From Limnohabitans sp. (lineage in GTDB: Bacteria > Pseudomonadota > Gammaproteobacteria > Burkholderiales > Burkholderiaceae_C): a stretch of 64,000 nucleotides of DNA. This document shows, in pieces, positions 28,513 to 38,002 of this stretch. The notes beneath the pieces are model-generated. The model was not told where the DNA came from. It worked only from the letters and a program-made list of their open reading frames with translations, and ran no database searches. The number at the start of each line of letters is the position of its first letter. Position 1 is the stretch's first letter. The stretch is from the NCBI GenBank assembly GCA_018882835.1, contig VERE01000006.1, positions 1 through 64,000 of the forward strand. Direction: 5' to 3'. The translations under genes and the position numbers were made by a program.

Positions 28513-28842
28513 ATGTTGATTCGTTGCGCTTTTTTTCGCGGTCACGTCAAGCCTGGCATGGAGGAAGAATTCTTCCGCCATGTGCATGACAAGCTGGTGC
28601 CGCTGTGGTCCCAGTTTCCCGGCGTACAAGAAGTGAGGGTGCTGCGCCAGCGCGAAAGCGACGTCGAAGACCCCCACTTGGCCATGGTCATGGCCATGCG
28701 CTTTGAAAGCATGGAAGCGATTGAAAAGGCCTTGGCCTCCGACATTCGCTACCAGAGCAAAGAGGCATCCAAGCGTTTGTTTGAAATGTTTGACGGCTCC
28801 GTGTTTCATACGGTGTTTGATGCGGAGCAGTTCAAGCCTTGA
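28513..28842 (+). CDS. Small Dabb/EthD-like ferredoxin-fold protein
   Basis: MLIRCAFFRGHVKPGMEEEFFRHVHDKLVPLWSQFPGVQEVRVLRQ; position behind dapA-like gene. Confidence 0.55.
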   Translation: MLIRCAFFRGHVKPGMEEEFFRHVHDKLVPLWSQFPGVQEVRVLRQRESDVEDPHLAMVMAMRFESMEAIEKALASDIRYQSKEASKRLFEMFDGSVFHTVFDAEQFKP

Positions 28843-28849
28843 AGGCTTG
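28833..28849. promoter_or_regulatory. 17-nt near-perfect palindrome spanning stop codon of preceding gene
   Basis: CAAGCCTT-G-AAGGCTTG. Confidence 0.35.
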
Positions 28850-28859
28850 CGAGGCGGCC

Positions 28860-29477
28860 ATGTACCTGGCAAGCTTGCAGGTCAAAGGCTTGTCGTTCCG
28901 GCAACCCCACGCTCAGCTGTTCGCCGATTGGTCGGCCACGTTTTTGCCGGGCCTGACGTGGGTCACTGGCGATGAAGGTGTCGGCAAGACCACGTTGTTG
29001 AGATTGCTGGCAGGCGATTGGCCCCTGGCGACGGGATCGGTGCTTTGGCAGGACACACAGGGTGTGCGCAAGCTGTCATCCGCCGATGTGTATTGGGTGG
29101 ATCCTGCCGACACTTCGCGTGATGACCTGACGGTCCATGCGTTTGCAGCTGCGTGTCAGGCGTGCTATCCGCGCTGGTCGCAAGCGGCATTCAACCAGTG
29201 GGTCGACACACTGTCATTGACAGAGCATCTGGACAAATTTTTATACATGCTTTCCACCGGCAGCAAGCGCAAAGTCTGGCTGGCAGGCGCTCTGGCGGCC
29301 CGCGCCCGGGTGACCCTGTTGGACGAGCCGGAGGCGGCGCTTGATCAGCCTTCCCGGCGCGCCTTGCGCGCACAACTGGCGCACTGCAACCAGGGCCACG
29401 ATGGGGTGTGGTTGGTGGCCAGCTACAGTTGCCCAATCGATGGCGAACCAATGCAAACGCTGAGCTTAGGTTCTTGA
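28860..29477 (+). CDS. Orphan ABC-type ATP-binding protein with atypical signature motif
   Basis: Walker A TGDEGVGKTTLLRLLAGDW, Walker B VTLLDEPEAALD; signature reads LSTGSKRKV. Confidence 0.75.
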   Translation: MYLASLQVKGLSFRQPHAQLFADWSATFLPGLTWVTGDEGVGKTTLLRLLAGDWPLATGSVLWQDTQGVRKLSSADVYWVDPADTSRDDLTVHAFAAACQACYPRWSQAAFNQWVDTLSLTEHLDKFLYMLSTGSKRKVWLAGALAARARVTLLDEPEAALDQPSRRALRAQLAHCNQGHDGVWLVASYSCPIDGEPMQTLSLGS

Positions 29478-29501
29478 CATTTTTGGCAGAGGCCGCATGA
29501 T
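29474..29501 (+). promoter_or_regulatory. Putative sigma70 promoter TTGACA-16-CATGAT
   Basis: Perfect -35 at 29474-29479; -10 4/6 at 29496-29501; about 26 nt before ATG 29528 with AAGGAGA RBS. Confidence 0.45.
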
Positions 29502-29527
29502 CTCAGCCACTGCATCAAGGAGACACC

Positions 29528-30523
29528 ATGCTCAAACGTCGTCGCTCGCTGGCCCACCTGATGGCATTGTTTGGCCTGACTGTGTCAGCCGTTTTGGGCA
29601 GTGCCAGCGCACAGGCTCAGGCCTATCCCAGCAAGCCCATCAAGATGATCGTGCCCTTTCCTGCAGGGGGTACCACCGACATCGTGGCACGCCTGGTGGC
29701 ACAGCGCATGAGTGAGTCCATGGGCCAGCCGGTGGTGGTGGAAAACAAAGGTGGGGCAGGGGGCGCCATCGGCGCTGACATCGTTGCCAAGGCGGCGCCC
29801 GATGGCTACACCCTCCTGATGCACAACATCACCTTTCCGTTGTCCTCTGTGGCCCAAATGCTGGCGAATCGCTCACCCTTCAATGCGGACACAGATTTCG
29901 CGGGCATTTCGATTGCGGTGTTTGTCCCTTTTGTGCTGACCGCACACCCCAGCGTGCCGGCCAAGGACTTGAAAGAGCTGGCCAACCTGTTGCGTACCAA
30001 CAAGGCCTTGCAATACAACTATGGCTCCACCGGGCCAGGCTCTGCGGTGCATGTGCTGGGAGAGGCTTACAAGCGTGATGCGAAGATCAGCATGGAACAC
30101 ATTCCCTTCAAGGGGGCCGCGCCTTTGAAGCAAGAATTGCTGGCGGGCCGCATTCAGATCGGGGGCGACCAGTTGTCGTCCTCGCTGGCCGAAATCAGGG
30201 CCGGCACCCTGAAGGCGCTGGCCACCACGGCCACCACCCGCATCGCCGGCCTGCCAGATGTGCCAACCGTGCGTGAACTGGGCTTTCCCGGGCTTGAACT
30301 GGAAGGCTGGAACGGATTGTTTGCGCCTGCCAAAACACCCAAAGACATCATTGACCGGCTGCAGCGTGAAACCGCAGCCGCAGTGCGTCACCCAGAGGTG
30401 ATGAAACGCCTGCTGGAGCTTGGCGCCGAGCCTGTGGGCTCGTCACCCGCAGAGCAAAATGCCATGCTGAAAAATCAGATGGACCAGTTCCGCTCTGTCA
30501 TCAAAGACATGCGCCTGGAGTAA
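29528..30523 (+). CDS. TTT/Bug family substrate-binding protein
   Basis: YPSKPIKMIVPFPAGGTTDIVARLVAQRMSESMGQPVVVENKGGAGGAIGADIVAKAAPDGYT. Confidence 0.95.
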   Translation: MLKRRRSLAHLMALFGLTVSAVLGSASAQAQAYPSKPIKMIVPFPAGGTTDIVARLVAQRMSESMGQPVVVENKGGAGGAIGADIVAKAAPDGYTLLMHNITFPLSSVAQMLANRSPFNADTDFAGISIAVFVPFVLTAHPSVPAKDLKELANLLRTNKALQYNYGSTGPGSAVHVLGEAYKRDAKISMEHIPFKGAAPLKQELLAGRIQIGGDQLSSSLAEIRAGTLKALATTATTRIAGLPDVPTVRELGFPGLELEGWNGLFAPAKTPKDIIDRLQRETAAAVRHPEVMKRLLELGAEPVGSSPAEQNAMLKNQMDQFRSVIKDMRLE

Positions 30524-30526
30524 GCC

Positions 30527-31417
30527 TCAGCGCTTGCTGCCGTGCTGCAGCCACCAAACGGGGTACTGCGAGCAGTCTGCAGCATCGATGCCATCGTGCG
30601 CAGCGCGCTCAAAACTCGCCAGCGCCAGCGCAGTCAATGGCATGGCGCGTTGCAGTGACTCACCTTGCGCGAGCATGGTCTTCACGTCCTTGCGCATGGT
30701 GGCCAGGTTGACTGTGACCATCTCATTCTTTTCGCCAGCCAGTGCCTGCGCAATCATGCCGCCGCGGACTTTCAGCATGTTGGGGCCCCCTGACGAGTCG
30801 GACAAGATGTCTACCACACGTTGGGGATCCACGCCCAAAGGCTCGATCAGCGACAGGGCCTCGCTCAGTGTTTGCCAATACACCATGAGCGGCAAATTGA
30901 CGGCCAGTTTCATCATGGCGCCGGCACCGTGTACGCCAACAGGTTCGACACGGCGACAAATCTGGGACAAAAGGGCATGCACCTTTTCCAGATTGGCAGG
31001 GGTGCCGCCGACAAAGCCAATCAGCTTGCCTTCTTTGGCGGGGCCCACACTGCCGCTCACGGGGCATTCAAGGTATCCCGCGCCCAAGGCCTCCACGCGA
31101 GGCGCCATCTCTTGTTGCTTGGCCGGCTTGACCGTGCTCATTTCAATGAACACCTTGCCCTGAAGCTTGGCTAGCGACAAACCGTGAGCGCCGAAGTAAA
31201 CCTCTTCGATGGCCTCTTCGTTGGTGAGAAGACTGATGACCACATCCACTTGGTCCGCCAACATCTGCGGCGTTGCAGCCCACTTGGCGCCGGCGCTGAC
31301 CAATGGCTGGGCCCGTGCTTCGGTCCGATTCCAGACATGCAGCTCATGGCCCAGCCCCAGCAGGCGGCCACCGATGGCTTGTCCCATTTTTCCTGTGCCG
31401 GCGATTCCGATTTTCAT
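30527..31417 (-). CDS. NAD(P)-dependent 3-hydroxyisobutyrate dehydrogenase-like oxidoreductase
   Basis: MKIGIAGTGKMGQAIGGRLLGLGHELHVWNRT, ECPVSGSVGPAKEGKLIGFVGG. Confidence 0.92.
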   Translation of the reverse strand: MKIGIAGTGKMGQAIGGRLLGLGHELHVWNRTEARAQPLVSAGAKWAATPQMLADQVDVVISLLTNEEAIEEVYFGAHGLSLAKLQGKVFIEMSTVKPAKQQEMAPRVEALGAGYLECPVSGSVGPAKEGKLIGFVGGTPANLEKVHALLSQICRRVEPVGVHGAGAMMKLAVNLPLMVYWQTLSEALSLIEPLGVDPQRVVDILSDSSGGPNMLKVRGGMIAQALAGEKNEMVTVNLATMRKDVKTMLAQGESLQRAMPLTALALASFERAAHDGIDAADCSQYPVWWLQHGSKR

Positions 31418-31436
31418 AGGTGATGTCCTTGTGGTC

Positions 31437-32402
31437 TCAATCCACTGTGGCGCCGGAAGCTTTGACCACCTCAGCCCATCGGTCAATCTCGGCCTTGAAA
31501 AAAGCGCTGGCCTCTGCGGGGGTATTCACCACCACTTCAAACCCCAGGTTATTGAAGCGTTGCGTCATTTCTGCAGCGCGGAAACCCTTGGCAATGTCGG
31601 CTTGCAATTTGGCAACAATGTCTTTGGGCGTGCCTTTGGGAACCGCAACCGCTTGCCAGGAGGTCACATCAAAATCCTTCAGCCCGCTTTCCAGCATGGT
31701 GGGCACATTGGGCAATTGCGGCATGCGCTCTTTGGACGTGACGGCCAAGGCTTTCATTTTGCCGGCCTTGATGTAGGGCACAACGGTGCCAAAGTTCTGG
31801 AAGGATGCTTCAATGTTGCCGGCCATGATGTCGGTTTGCGCGGCTGCGCCGCCCCGGTAGGGAATGTGAACCCCGAACGTCTGGGTTTGCAACTTGAACA
31901 TTTCGGCAGACAGGTGGTCGCTGGAGCCAGAACCGGAGGAGCCATACGACACCCGCCCTGGATTTTTCTTCGCATAGTCCACCAGCTCTTTGACTGAATT
32001 GGCAGGGAAGTTGGGCGGGGTGATCAGCACGTTGGGTGTGCGCACAGCCACCGTCACGGCCTCGAAATCGCGCATCACATCGTACTTGGGATTTTTGTAA
32101 AGCCCCATGTTGATGGCAAAGGTGCCAATCGAACCAACCAGCAAGGTATAGCCATCGGCGGGCGATTTGGACAAGGCTTCTGCGGCGATGGAGCCATTGG
32201 CGCCAGGTCGGTTTTCGACCAAAGTGACATAACCCGCGTCATTCAGCTTTTGAGAAATGGCACGCGCCACGATATCACTGGTGCCGCCTGCCACAAAGGG
32301 CACCAAAATTTTCACGGGCTTTTGCGGGTAACTTTGGGCCATCGACAGGGCGCCCGCACAACTCAGCATGCTCAACAAAATGGTTCGGATGGCTTTCTTC
32401 AT
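31437..32402 (-). CDS. TTT/Bug family substrate-binding protein
   Basis: YPQKPVKILVPFVAGGTSDIVARAISQKL, VENRPGANGSIAAEAL; start MKKAIRTILL. Confidence 0.94.
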   Translation of the reverse strand: MKKAIRTILLSMLSCAGALSMAQSYPQKPVKILVPFVAGGTSDIVARAISQKLNDAGYVTLVENRPGANGSIAAEALSKSPADGYTLLVGSIGTFAINMGLYKNPKYDVMRDFEAVTVAVRTPNVLITPPNFPANSVKELVDYAKKNPGRVSYGSSGSGSSDHLSAEMFKLQTQTFGVHIPYRGGAAAQTDIMAGNIEASFQNFGTVVPYIKAGKMKALAVTSKERMPQLPNVPTMLESGLKDFDVTSWQAVAVPKGTPKDIVAKLQADIAKGFRAAEMTQRFNNLGFEVVVNTPAEASAFFKAEIDRWAEVVKASGATVD

Positions 32403-32419
32403 GGTGACTCCTTTGGGAT

Positions 32420-33694
32420 TCAAGCTCGTTGAGGTTTTTTGGCAAGCATAAATGACAACGAGCCCAAACCTGCCACCAAGGCCAGCAGGGTGAACCCTAG
32501 ACGGTAGTTGCCAGTCAGGTCGGCCAACATGCCCGCCACCATGGGGCCTGCCACCTGGCCCACTGCAATGATGGCGGCCGAGAGCCCCAAAATCATGCCA
32601 ATGGCATTGCGGCCGAAATAGTCGGCGCGAATGGCTTGCATGAAAGGCCCGCGCAGTCCCCAGGCCACGCCATGGAACGCAGCAAAGGCCGCCAGCGCTG
32701 CCACATGGGTGGCATAGGTCAGGCACAGCAAACCCACCATGTGCGAGACCATGCACAGCGCTGCAACCACCCGCTTGTCATAGCGGTCGCCCATGCTGGC
32801 GCCCAGCAGCACCCCTCCCATTTGTCCCATGGTCATGAGCATGATGACCCACCCGGCCTCAGACACCGAATAGCCCAAGCCTTCCTTCATGTGGGTGATG
32901 GCGTGCACATTGATGGCGGTGACCACCAGCAACGCCAGTCCGTGCCCGATGGCCAACATCCAGAAAGCCTGGGTACGCAATGCCTCTTTGGCCGTGAATT
33001 CGTGTGGGGTGGTCTGTTGGCCAGCGTCTTCCTTGAGCGGCATATCAATCGCATGGGGCGCAATTCCATCAATGAACTCGCCATGGTCTTCAGGTCGGCG
33101 ACGGATGATGCGTGCCAAAGGAATTCCCACCACCAAGGCCACCACGCCCGAGCCCAAAGCTGCGGCACGCCAGCCAAAGCTTTGCATCGCCCAGGCCACC
33201 ACCGGTACCGCCAGCCCCCCCATTGCCAGCCCCAGGCTCATGATGGACAAGGCGCGTGCACGGTAACGCTCAAACCATTGCACCAGGGCCACCGAGAGCG
33301 GGAAATAGCCACACAGGCTGGTGCCAATCGCCATCAAAATGGCGCTGACATAAAAGCCGGTGAGCGAGTCGATTTGACTGAGGCTCAGCAAGCCCATGCC
33401 AAAAATCACCATGCCCCAGCGAATCATCGACTGCGGTCCGAAGCGGTCGACCACCCAACCCAGAACCGGTCCGATGATGGCGGCTTCCACTGATTGCAAG
33501 GCAGCTGCACCGGACAAGGCGGTTTTGCTCCATCCCAATTCGTCCGACAGCGCGGCAATGTACAGGCCGAACGACTGCATCAGCAAGGCGGCCAGCAGAA
33601 ACTGAATGCCGCAGGCGGCAGCGGTCATGCGCCAGCCATAAAAGATCTTCACAAGCTCAGGGTCCGGTTGAAGTGAGTCACGCCAGTGTCCCAT
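32420..33694 (-). CDS. MFS transporter
   Basis: 12-TM-like pattern; KIFYGWRMTAAACGIQFLLAALLMQSFGLYIAALSDELGWSKTALSGAAAL. Confidence 0.9.
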   Translation of the reverse strand: MGHWRDSLQPDPELVKIFYGWRMTAAACGIQFLLAALLMQSFGLYIAALSDELGWSKTALSGAAALQSVEAAIIGPVLGWVVDRFGPQSMIRWGMVIFGMGLLSLSQIDSLTGFYVSAILMAIGTSLCGYFPLSVALVQWFERYRARALSIMSLGLAMGGLAVPVVAWAMQSFGWRAAALGSGVVALVVGIPLARIIRRRPEDHGEFIDGIAPHAIDMPLKEDAGQQTTPHEFTAKEALRTQAFWMLAIGHGLALLVVTAINVHAITHMKEGLGYSVSEAGWVIMLMTMGQMGGVLLGASMGDRYDKRVVAALCMVSHMVGLLCLTYATHVAALAAFAAFHGVAWGLRGPFMQAIRADYFGRNAIGMILGLSAAIIAVGQVAGPMVAGMLADLTGNYRLGFTLLALVAGLGSLSFMLAKKPQRA

Positions 33695-33805
33695 GCATGC
33701 CAGCTTGGGGCTGTTAGATGGGTGACTGGCCAGATTGCCTCAGCTCCCTTTCTGCCGTTAACCTAGCAGTGTTTGATTTACCCGACTCTGACGGAAAGGT
33801 TGTTC

Positions 33806-34525
33806 ATGGCTCACCAAGCTCTTATCACTGGCGCATCCAACGGTATTGGTCGCGCGATTGCCTCCCGGCTGGCGGCCGATGGCTTTCAAATCATCACAGT
33901 GGACCGGGTACCCCCCAAGCAGGCTTTGCCAGGTGAGTTGTTCTACGAGGCTGACCTGGCGGACCCCGGCAGCACGCGCGACACCCTGGGCCGCATCGTC
34001 GAAAAGCATGACATCTACGCATTGGTGAACAACGTGGGCAAGGTCATGCCTGCGCCCATTGAAGGTACCTCCATAGAAGACATGCACGCCGTGGTGGCGC
34101 TGAACCTGGGATCTACCCTGTTGTGCACCCAGGCTGTTTTGCCAGCCATGAAAGCACGCCGCGCCGGACGCATTGTCAGCATTTCCAGCCGTGCCGCTTT
34201 GGGCAAGGAATTGCGTACCGCCTATGCCGCCACCAAGTCTGCACTGCATGGCATGACCAAAACCTGGGCGCTCGAGTTGGGGCGCCACGGCATCACGGTG
34301 AATGCCATTGGCCCGGGTCCGATCGACACAGAATTGTTCCGTCAGGTGAACCCGCCCGACAGTCCGCGCACGCATGCCATCATCGAGGCCATTCCGGTCA
34401 AACGCATGGGCACGCCGGACGATGTGGCGCATGGCGTGGCCAGCTTTGTCGACCCGCGCGCAGGCTTCATCACAGGGCAGGTGCTTTACATCTGCGGCGG
34501 CATGACCGTCGGTCTGGCAGGCTGA
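33806..34525 (+). CDS. SDR family oxidoreductase
   Basis: ITGASNGIGRAIASRLAADGF, NNVG, YAATKSALHGMTKTWALELG. Confidence 0.93.
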   Translation: MAHQALITGASNGIGRAIASRLAADGFQIITVDRVPPKQALPGELFYEADLADPGSTRDTLGRIVEKHDIYALVNNVGKVMPAPIEGTSIEDMHAVVALNLGSTLLCTQAVLPAMKARRAGRIVSISSRAALGKELRTAYAATKSALHGMTKTWALELGRHGITVNAIGPGPIDTELFRQVNPPDSPRTHAIIEAIPVKRMGTPDDVAHGVASFVDPRAGFITGQVLYICGGMTVGLAG

Positions 34526-34532
34526 GAGGCGC

Positions 34533-36218
34533 TCAACGCGGGCGCGACTCGGGCAAAAACCGAACGCCTTCGCGTGCCATGCCACCGCTGACGCCAATGG
34601 GCGTGCCATCGGCGCGCCAGCAGGCCGCCCCTTCCAGGCGGCCATCGTCATGGAAGCGAATGGCATTCATGCCGCCCCCCACGTTGCTCACGGGCAGGAT
34701 GTCGTGGCCTCTTGCAGCCAGCGCCTGGGAAGTGGCCTGCGAAAAGGCCGGCTCCAATTCCAGCCCGTAGCCTTGCGTCCAAATGCGTGGCGCCTCGACC
34801 GCTTGTTGCAAGCTCATGCCATGGTCAAGCAAATTGACCACGGCCTGCAATGCCGATGGAAAAATTCTCAGGCCCCCAGGCAAGCCCAGCGCCAAGACCG
34901 GTCGGCCATCGCGCAGCACAATCAGGGGCGCCATCGATGAAATCACGCGCTTGCCCGCAGCGAGCGAGTTGGCCCGGCCGGGTCGCGGGTCCAGTACATA
35001 CAGGTAGTTGTTGGGAATCATGCCGGTGCCAGGCACCATGTAGCGCGCACCAAAGACCGAGTTGATGGTTTGGGTGGCGCTGACGATGCAACCCTGGGCA
35101 TCGGCTACCGTGATGTGGGTGGTGTTGGCACTCTCTGCAGGCACCACGCCCGGGGCCCAATCCTGTGCCCTTGACATATCTATTTGCTGGCGGCGCTCAT
35201 CCGCATAAGATGCAGACAGAAGCTTGTCGACGGGCACCGGGACAAAGTCCGGATCGGCAGTCGCCGCTGAGCGATCGGCAAATGCAATCTTCAGCACTTC
35301 GGCCAGCAAATGCACGCTGTCCACGCTGCCAAAGCCCATGGCTTTGACATCGAAGCCTTCCAGGATTTTCAGCATCTGGCCGATGTGCAAGGGGCCAGCG
35401 CAGGGGGGCGGGGGGCCGGTCACTTCAAAGCCGCGGTAGGTGGCGCGCAAAACCTCTCGGTCGCGGGTTTGGTAGCCGCGCAAGTCGGCCAGCGTCAGAT
35501 AACCCGCGTTGTTGGCCATGTCATTCGCCAAAGCTTGTCCCAAGCTGCCGCCGTAGAGCGCGCCCGGCCCTTCGCGAAGCACCGTGCGCAAGGTCTCGGC
35601 ATAGGCGCCTTGAACCAGCCGGTCACCAGCTTGCAGCGGGCGACCTCCTGGCAGGAAGACACTGGCAATTTCGGGGTCGAGCAGCAGATCTGCGGCGTTG
35701 TCGGTGATGCAGTTGCTGAGGTAGCGTGTGGCCACAAAGCCGCGGCTGGCATATCGCAAAGCGGGCTGCATCACATCCTCCAGCGACAGCGTCCCGTGCC
35801 GTTCCAGCATCTGGCACCAGGCCATCAGGTTGCCGGGGATGGCCACGGCAGCGCGGCCCAGGCTGTTGCGGCGTCCCACGGTTTCCATGGTGCCAGGCGG
35901 TGCCTGCGGGTCTGGCGTGAAAGTGCTGGGTGAGATGTTTTGCGGGCAAACCCCTTGGCCCTCGATCACGGTGTGTTGGCCGTTGGGCAGGCGCAGGTGC
36001 GCAAAGCCGCCACCGAGCAGGCCGACCATCATGGGCTCGACAACCGACAGGGTGAACAAGGCGGCCACCGCCGCATCGACTGCATTGCCACCCGCAGCCA
36101 ACATTTCCGTTCCGGCCGCCGAGGCCAGAGGGTGGTTGGTGACCACCATGCCGCGTGCGCCGAAGGCAGGCTGCTTGTCAGTGGCGAAGGGCGTGGAAAA
36201 GGGGGGACTTGAGATCAT
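34533..36218 (-). CDS. Gamma-glutamyltransferase family protein
   Basis: GMVVTNHPLASAAGTEMLAAGGNAVDAAVAALFTLSVVEPMM; nucleophile region SANTTHITVADAQGCIVSATQTINSVFGA. Confidence 0.93.
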   Translation of the reverse strand: MISSPPFSTPFATDKQPAFGARGMVVTNHPLASAAGTEMLAAGGNAVDAAVAALFTLSVVEPMMVGLLGGGFAHLRLPNGQHTVIEGQGVCPQNISPSTFTPDPQAPPGTMETVGRRNSLGRAAVAIPGNLMAWCQMLERHGTLSLEDVMQPALRYASRGFVATRYLSNCITDNAADLLLDPEIASVFLPGGRPLQAGDRLVQGAYAETLRTVLREGPGALYGGSLGQALANDMANNAGYLTLADLRGYQTRDREVLRATYRGFEVTGPPPPCAGPLHIGQMLKILEGFDVKAMGFGSVDSVHLLAEVLKIAFADRSAATADPDFVPVPVDKLLSASYADERRQQIDMSRAQDWAPGVVPAESANTTHITVADAQGCIVSATQTINSVFGARYMVPGTGMIPNNYLYVLDPRPGRANSLAAGKRVISSMAPLIVLRDGRPVLALGLPGGLRIFPSALQAVVNLLDHGMSLQQAVEAPRIWTQGYGLELEPAFSQATSQALAARGHDILPVSNVGGGMNAIRFHDDGRLEGAACWRADGTPIGVSGGMAREGVRFLPESRPR

Positions 36219-36347
36219 GTGCTCAGCTTAATCAGCGCCGATGGGCTGGCGCGTCACCCTTGAGACAAATCGGGCGTGGCTATCGATTGCGTGATTGACA
36301 GCCTGGAGCCTTCACTCGACACTGGCTTTTTATGCGGAGAATGGCTT

Positions 36348-37142
36348 GTGTTGAATCTTCATGGAAAAGTGGCTTTGGTCATGGGCTGCGGCGCGGTTGC
36401 CGAGGGCTGGGGCAATGGCCGGGCCACCGCCACGTTGCTGGCACGCCAGGGCGCGCAGGTGTACGGCATCGATCTTCAACTCAGTCATGCTGAAAACACC
36501 CGGGACATTGTGCGCGCTGAGGGCGGCACCATCGAAGTCGCGGCCTGCGATGTGACACAGGCCGAGCAGGTGAACCAGGTGGTGGACGATTGCGTGAAGC
36601 GGTTCGGGCGCATTGACATCCTGGTCAACAACGTCGGGCTGTCGCAACCTGGAGGGCCGGTGGACATGCTCGAGTCGGTCTGGGACAGCCAGCTGGAGGT
36701 CAACCTGAAAGGGGCCTTTCTCGCTTGCAAACGTGTGTTGCCCTTGATGAAGGCCCAAGGCGGTGGATCGGTCATCAACATTTCCTCCGTGGCCGGACTG
36801 CGCTATGTTGGCAAGCCCCAGGTGGCTTACGCTGCGGCCAAGGCCGCCTTGATGCAGTTCACCCGCACCACCGCGGTCATCCATGCGCCGGAAGGTATCC
36901 GCTTGAATTGCGTCATCCCCGGGCTGATGCACACGCCCTTGATCGAAGGCCTGGCCGCCAAGTACGCGGCAGGCGACACTGCCGGTTTCATTGCCCACCG
37001 TCACCAACAAGTGCCCATGCAGCACATGGGGGACGGCTGGGATGTCGCGAATGCTGTTTTATTCTTGGCCGCCGATGAAAGCCGGTACATCACAGCCACT
37101 GAAATTTTGGTAGACGGCGGTCTCGTCGCTGCCACACGTTGA
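36348..37142 (+). CDS. SDR family oxidoreductase
   Basis: GKVALVMGCGAVAEGWGNGRATATLLARQGAQVYGID, YAAAKAALMQFTRTTAV; start codon uncertain (ORF opens at 36276). Confidence 0.88.
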   Translation: MLNLHGKVALVMGCGAVAEGWGNGRATATLLARQGAQVYGIDLQLSHAENTRDIVRAEGGTIEVAACDVTQAEQVNQVVDDCVKRFGRIDILVNNVGLSQPGGPVDMLESVWDSQLEVNLKGAFLACKRVLPLMKAQGGGSVINISSVAGLRYVGKPQVAYAAAKAALMQFTRTTAVIHAPEGIRLNCVIPGLMHTPLIEGLAAKYAAGDTAGFIAHRHQQVPMQHMGDGWDVANAVLFLAADESRYITATEILVDGGLVAATR

Positions 37143-37160
37143 CCCACAAAAGGAGACCTC

Positions 37161-37925
37161 ATGACTTTGTTTGACCTGACAGGCCAGGTGGCCGTGATCA
37201 CCGGATCCTCGCGCGGCATTGGCCGCGCCATTGCCGAGCGCATGGCCGAGCACGGTGCGCGCGTGGTGATTTCTTCCCGCAAAGCAGATGCTTGCAACGA
37301 GGTGGTGAAAGCCATCGAGGCCAAGCATGGGCCAGGGCGGGCCATCGCGATTCCTGCCAACATCTCAGCCAAGGCAGACCTGGAAAAATTGGTGTCCGAG
37401 ACCCGTCGTCACTGGGGGCGCATCGACATTGTGGTGTGCAACGCGGCCAGCAACCCATACTACGGTCCGATGGCAGGCATTGGAGATGACCAGTTCCGCA
37501 AAATTCTGGACAACAACATCGTTGCCAACCATTGGCTGATCAATTTGACCGTCCCTGAAATGAAGGAGCGCCGCTCCGGCTCGATCATCATCGTCTCTTC
37601 CATCGGGGGCTTGCGCGGCTCCTCCGTCATCGGCGCCTATTGCATCAGCAAAGCCGCCGACATGCAGTTGGCGCGCAACCTGGCGGTTGAATACGGCCCG
37701 CACAATATCCGTGTCAACTGCATTGCCCCCGGCCTGATCAAGACCGACTTTGCCAAAGCGCTGTGGGATGACCCGGCCATGCTCAAGGAGCGCAATGCGA
37801 CCACCCCCCTGCGTCGCATTGGCGAACCCGATGAAATTGCGGGCGCGGCGGTATTTTTGGCGTCCCAGGCGGGGTCCTTCATGACCGGGCAAAGCCTGGT
37901 CATTGACGGGGGTGTCACGATTTAG
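37161..37925 (+). CDS. SDR family oxidoreductase
   Basis: GQVAVITGSSRGIGRAIAERMAEHGARVVISSRK, YCISKAADMQLARNLAVEYGPHNIRVNCIAPGL. Confidence 0.94.
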   Translation: MTLFDLTGQVAVITGSSRGIGRAIAERMAEHGARVVISSRKADACNEVVKAIEAKHGPGRAIAIPANISAKADLEKLVSETRRHWGRIDIVVCNAASNPYYGPMAGIGDDQFRKILDNNIVANHWLINLTVPEMKERRSGSIIIVSSIGGLRGSSVIGAYCISKAADMQLARNLAVEYGPHNIRVNCIAPGLIKTDFAKALWDDPAMLKERNATTPLRRIGEPDEIAGAAVFLASQAGSFMTGQSLVIDGGVTI

Positions 37926-38002
37926 TCATTTTTTTTCATCCATCCTGTCCACCAAATTCTGGCTGGGTGCGTTGATTCTTCATCATGTATGGAGAAAACC
38001 GC

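Noticed and set aside
32403-32756. N-terminal extension of the 31437 receptor ORF
   Set aside because: Precedes the true signal peptide start MKKAIRTILL at 32402 and overlaps the MFS gene in another frame.
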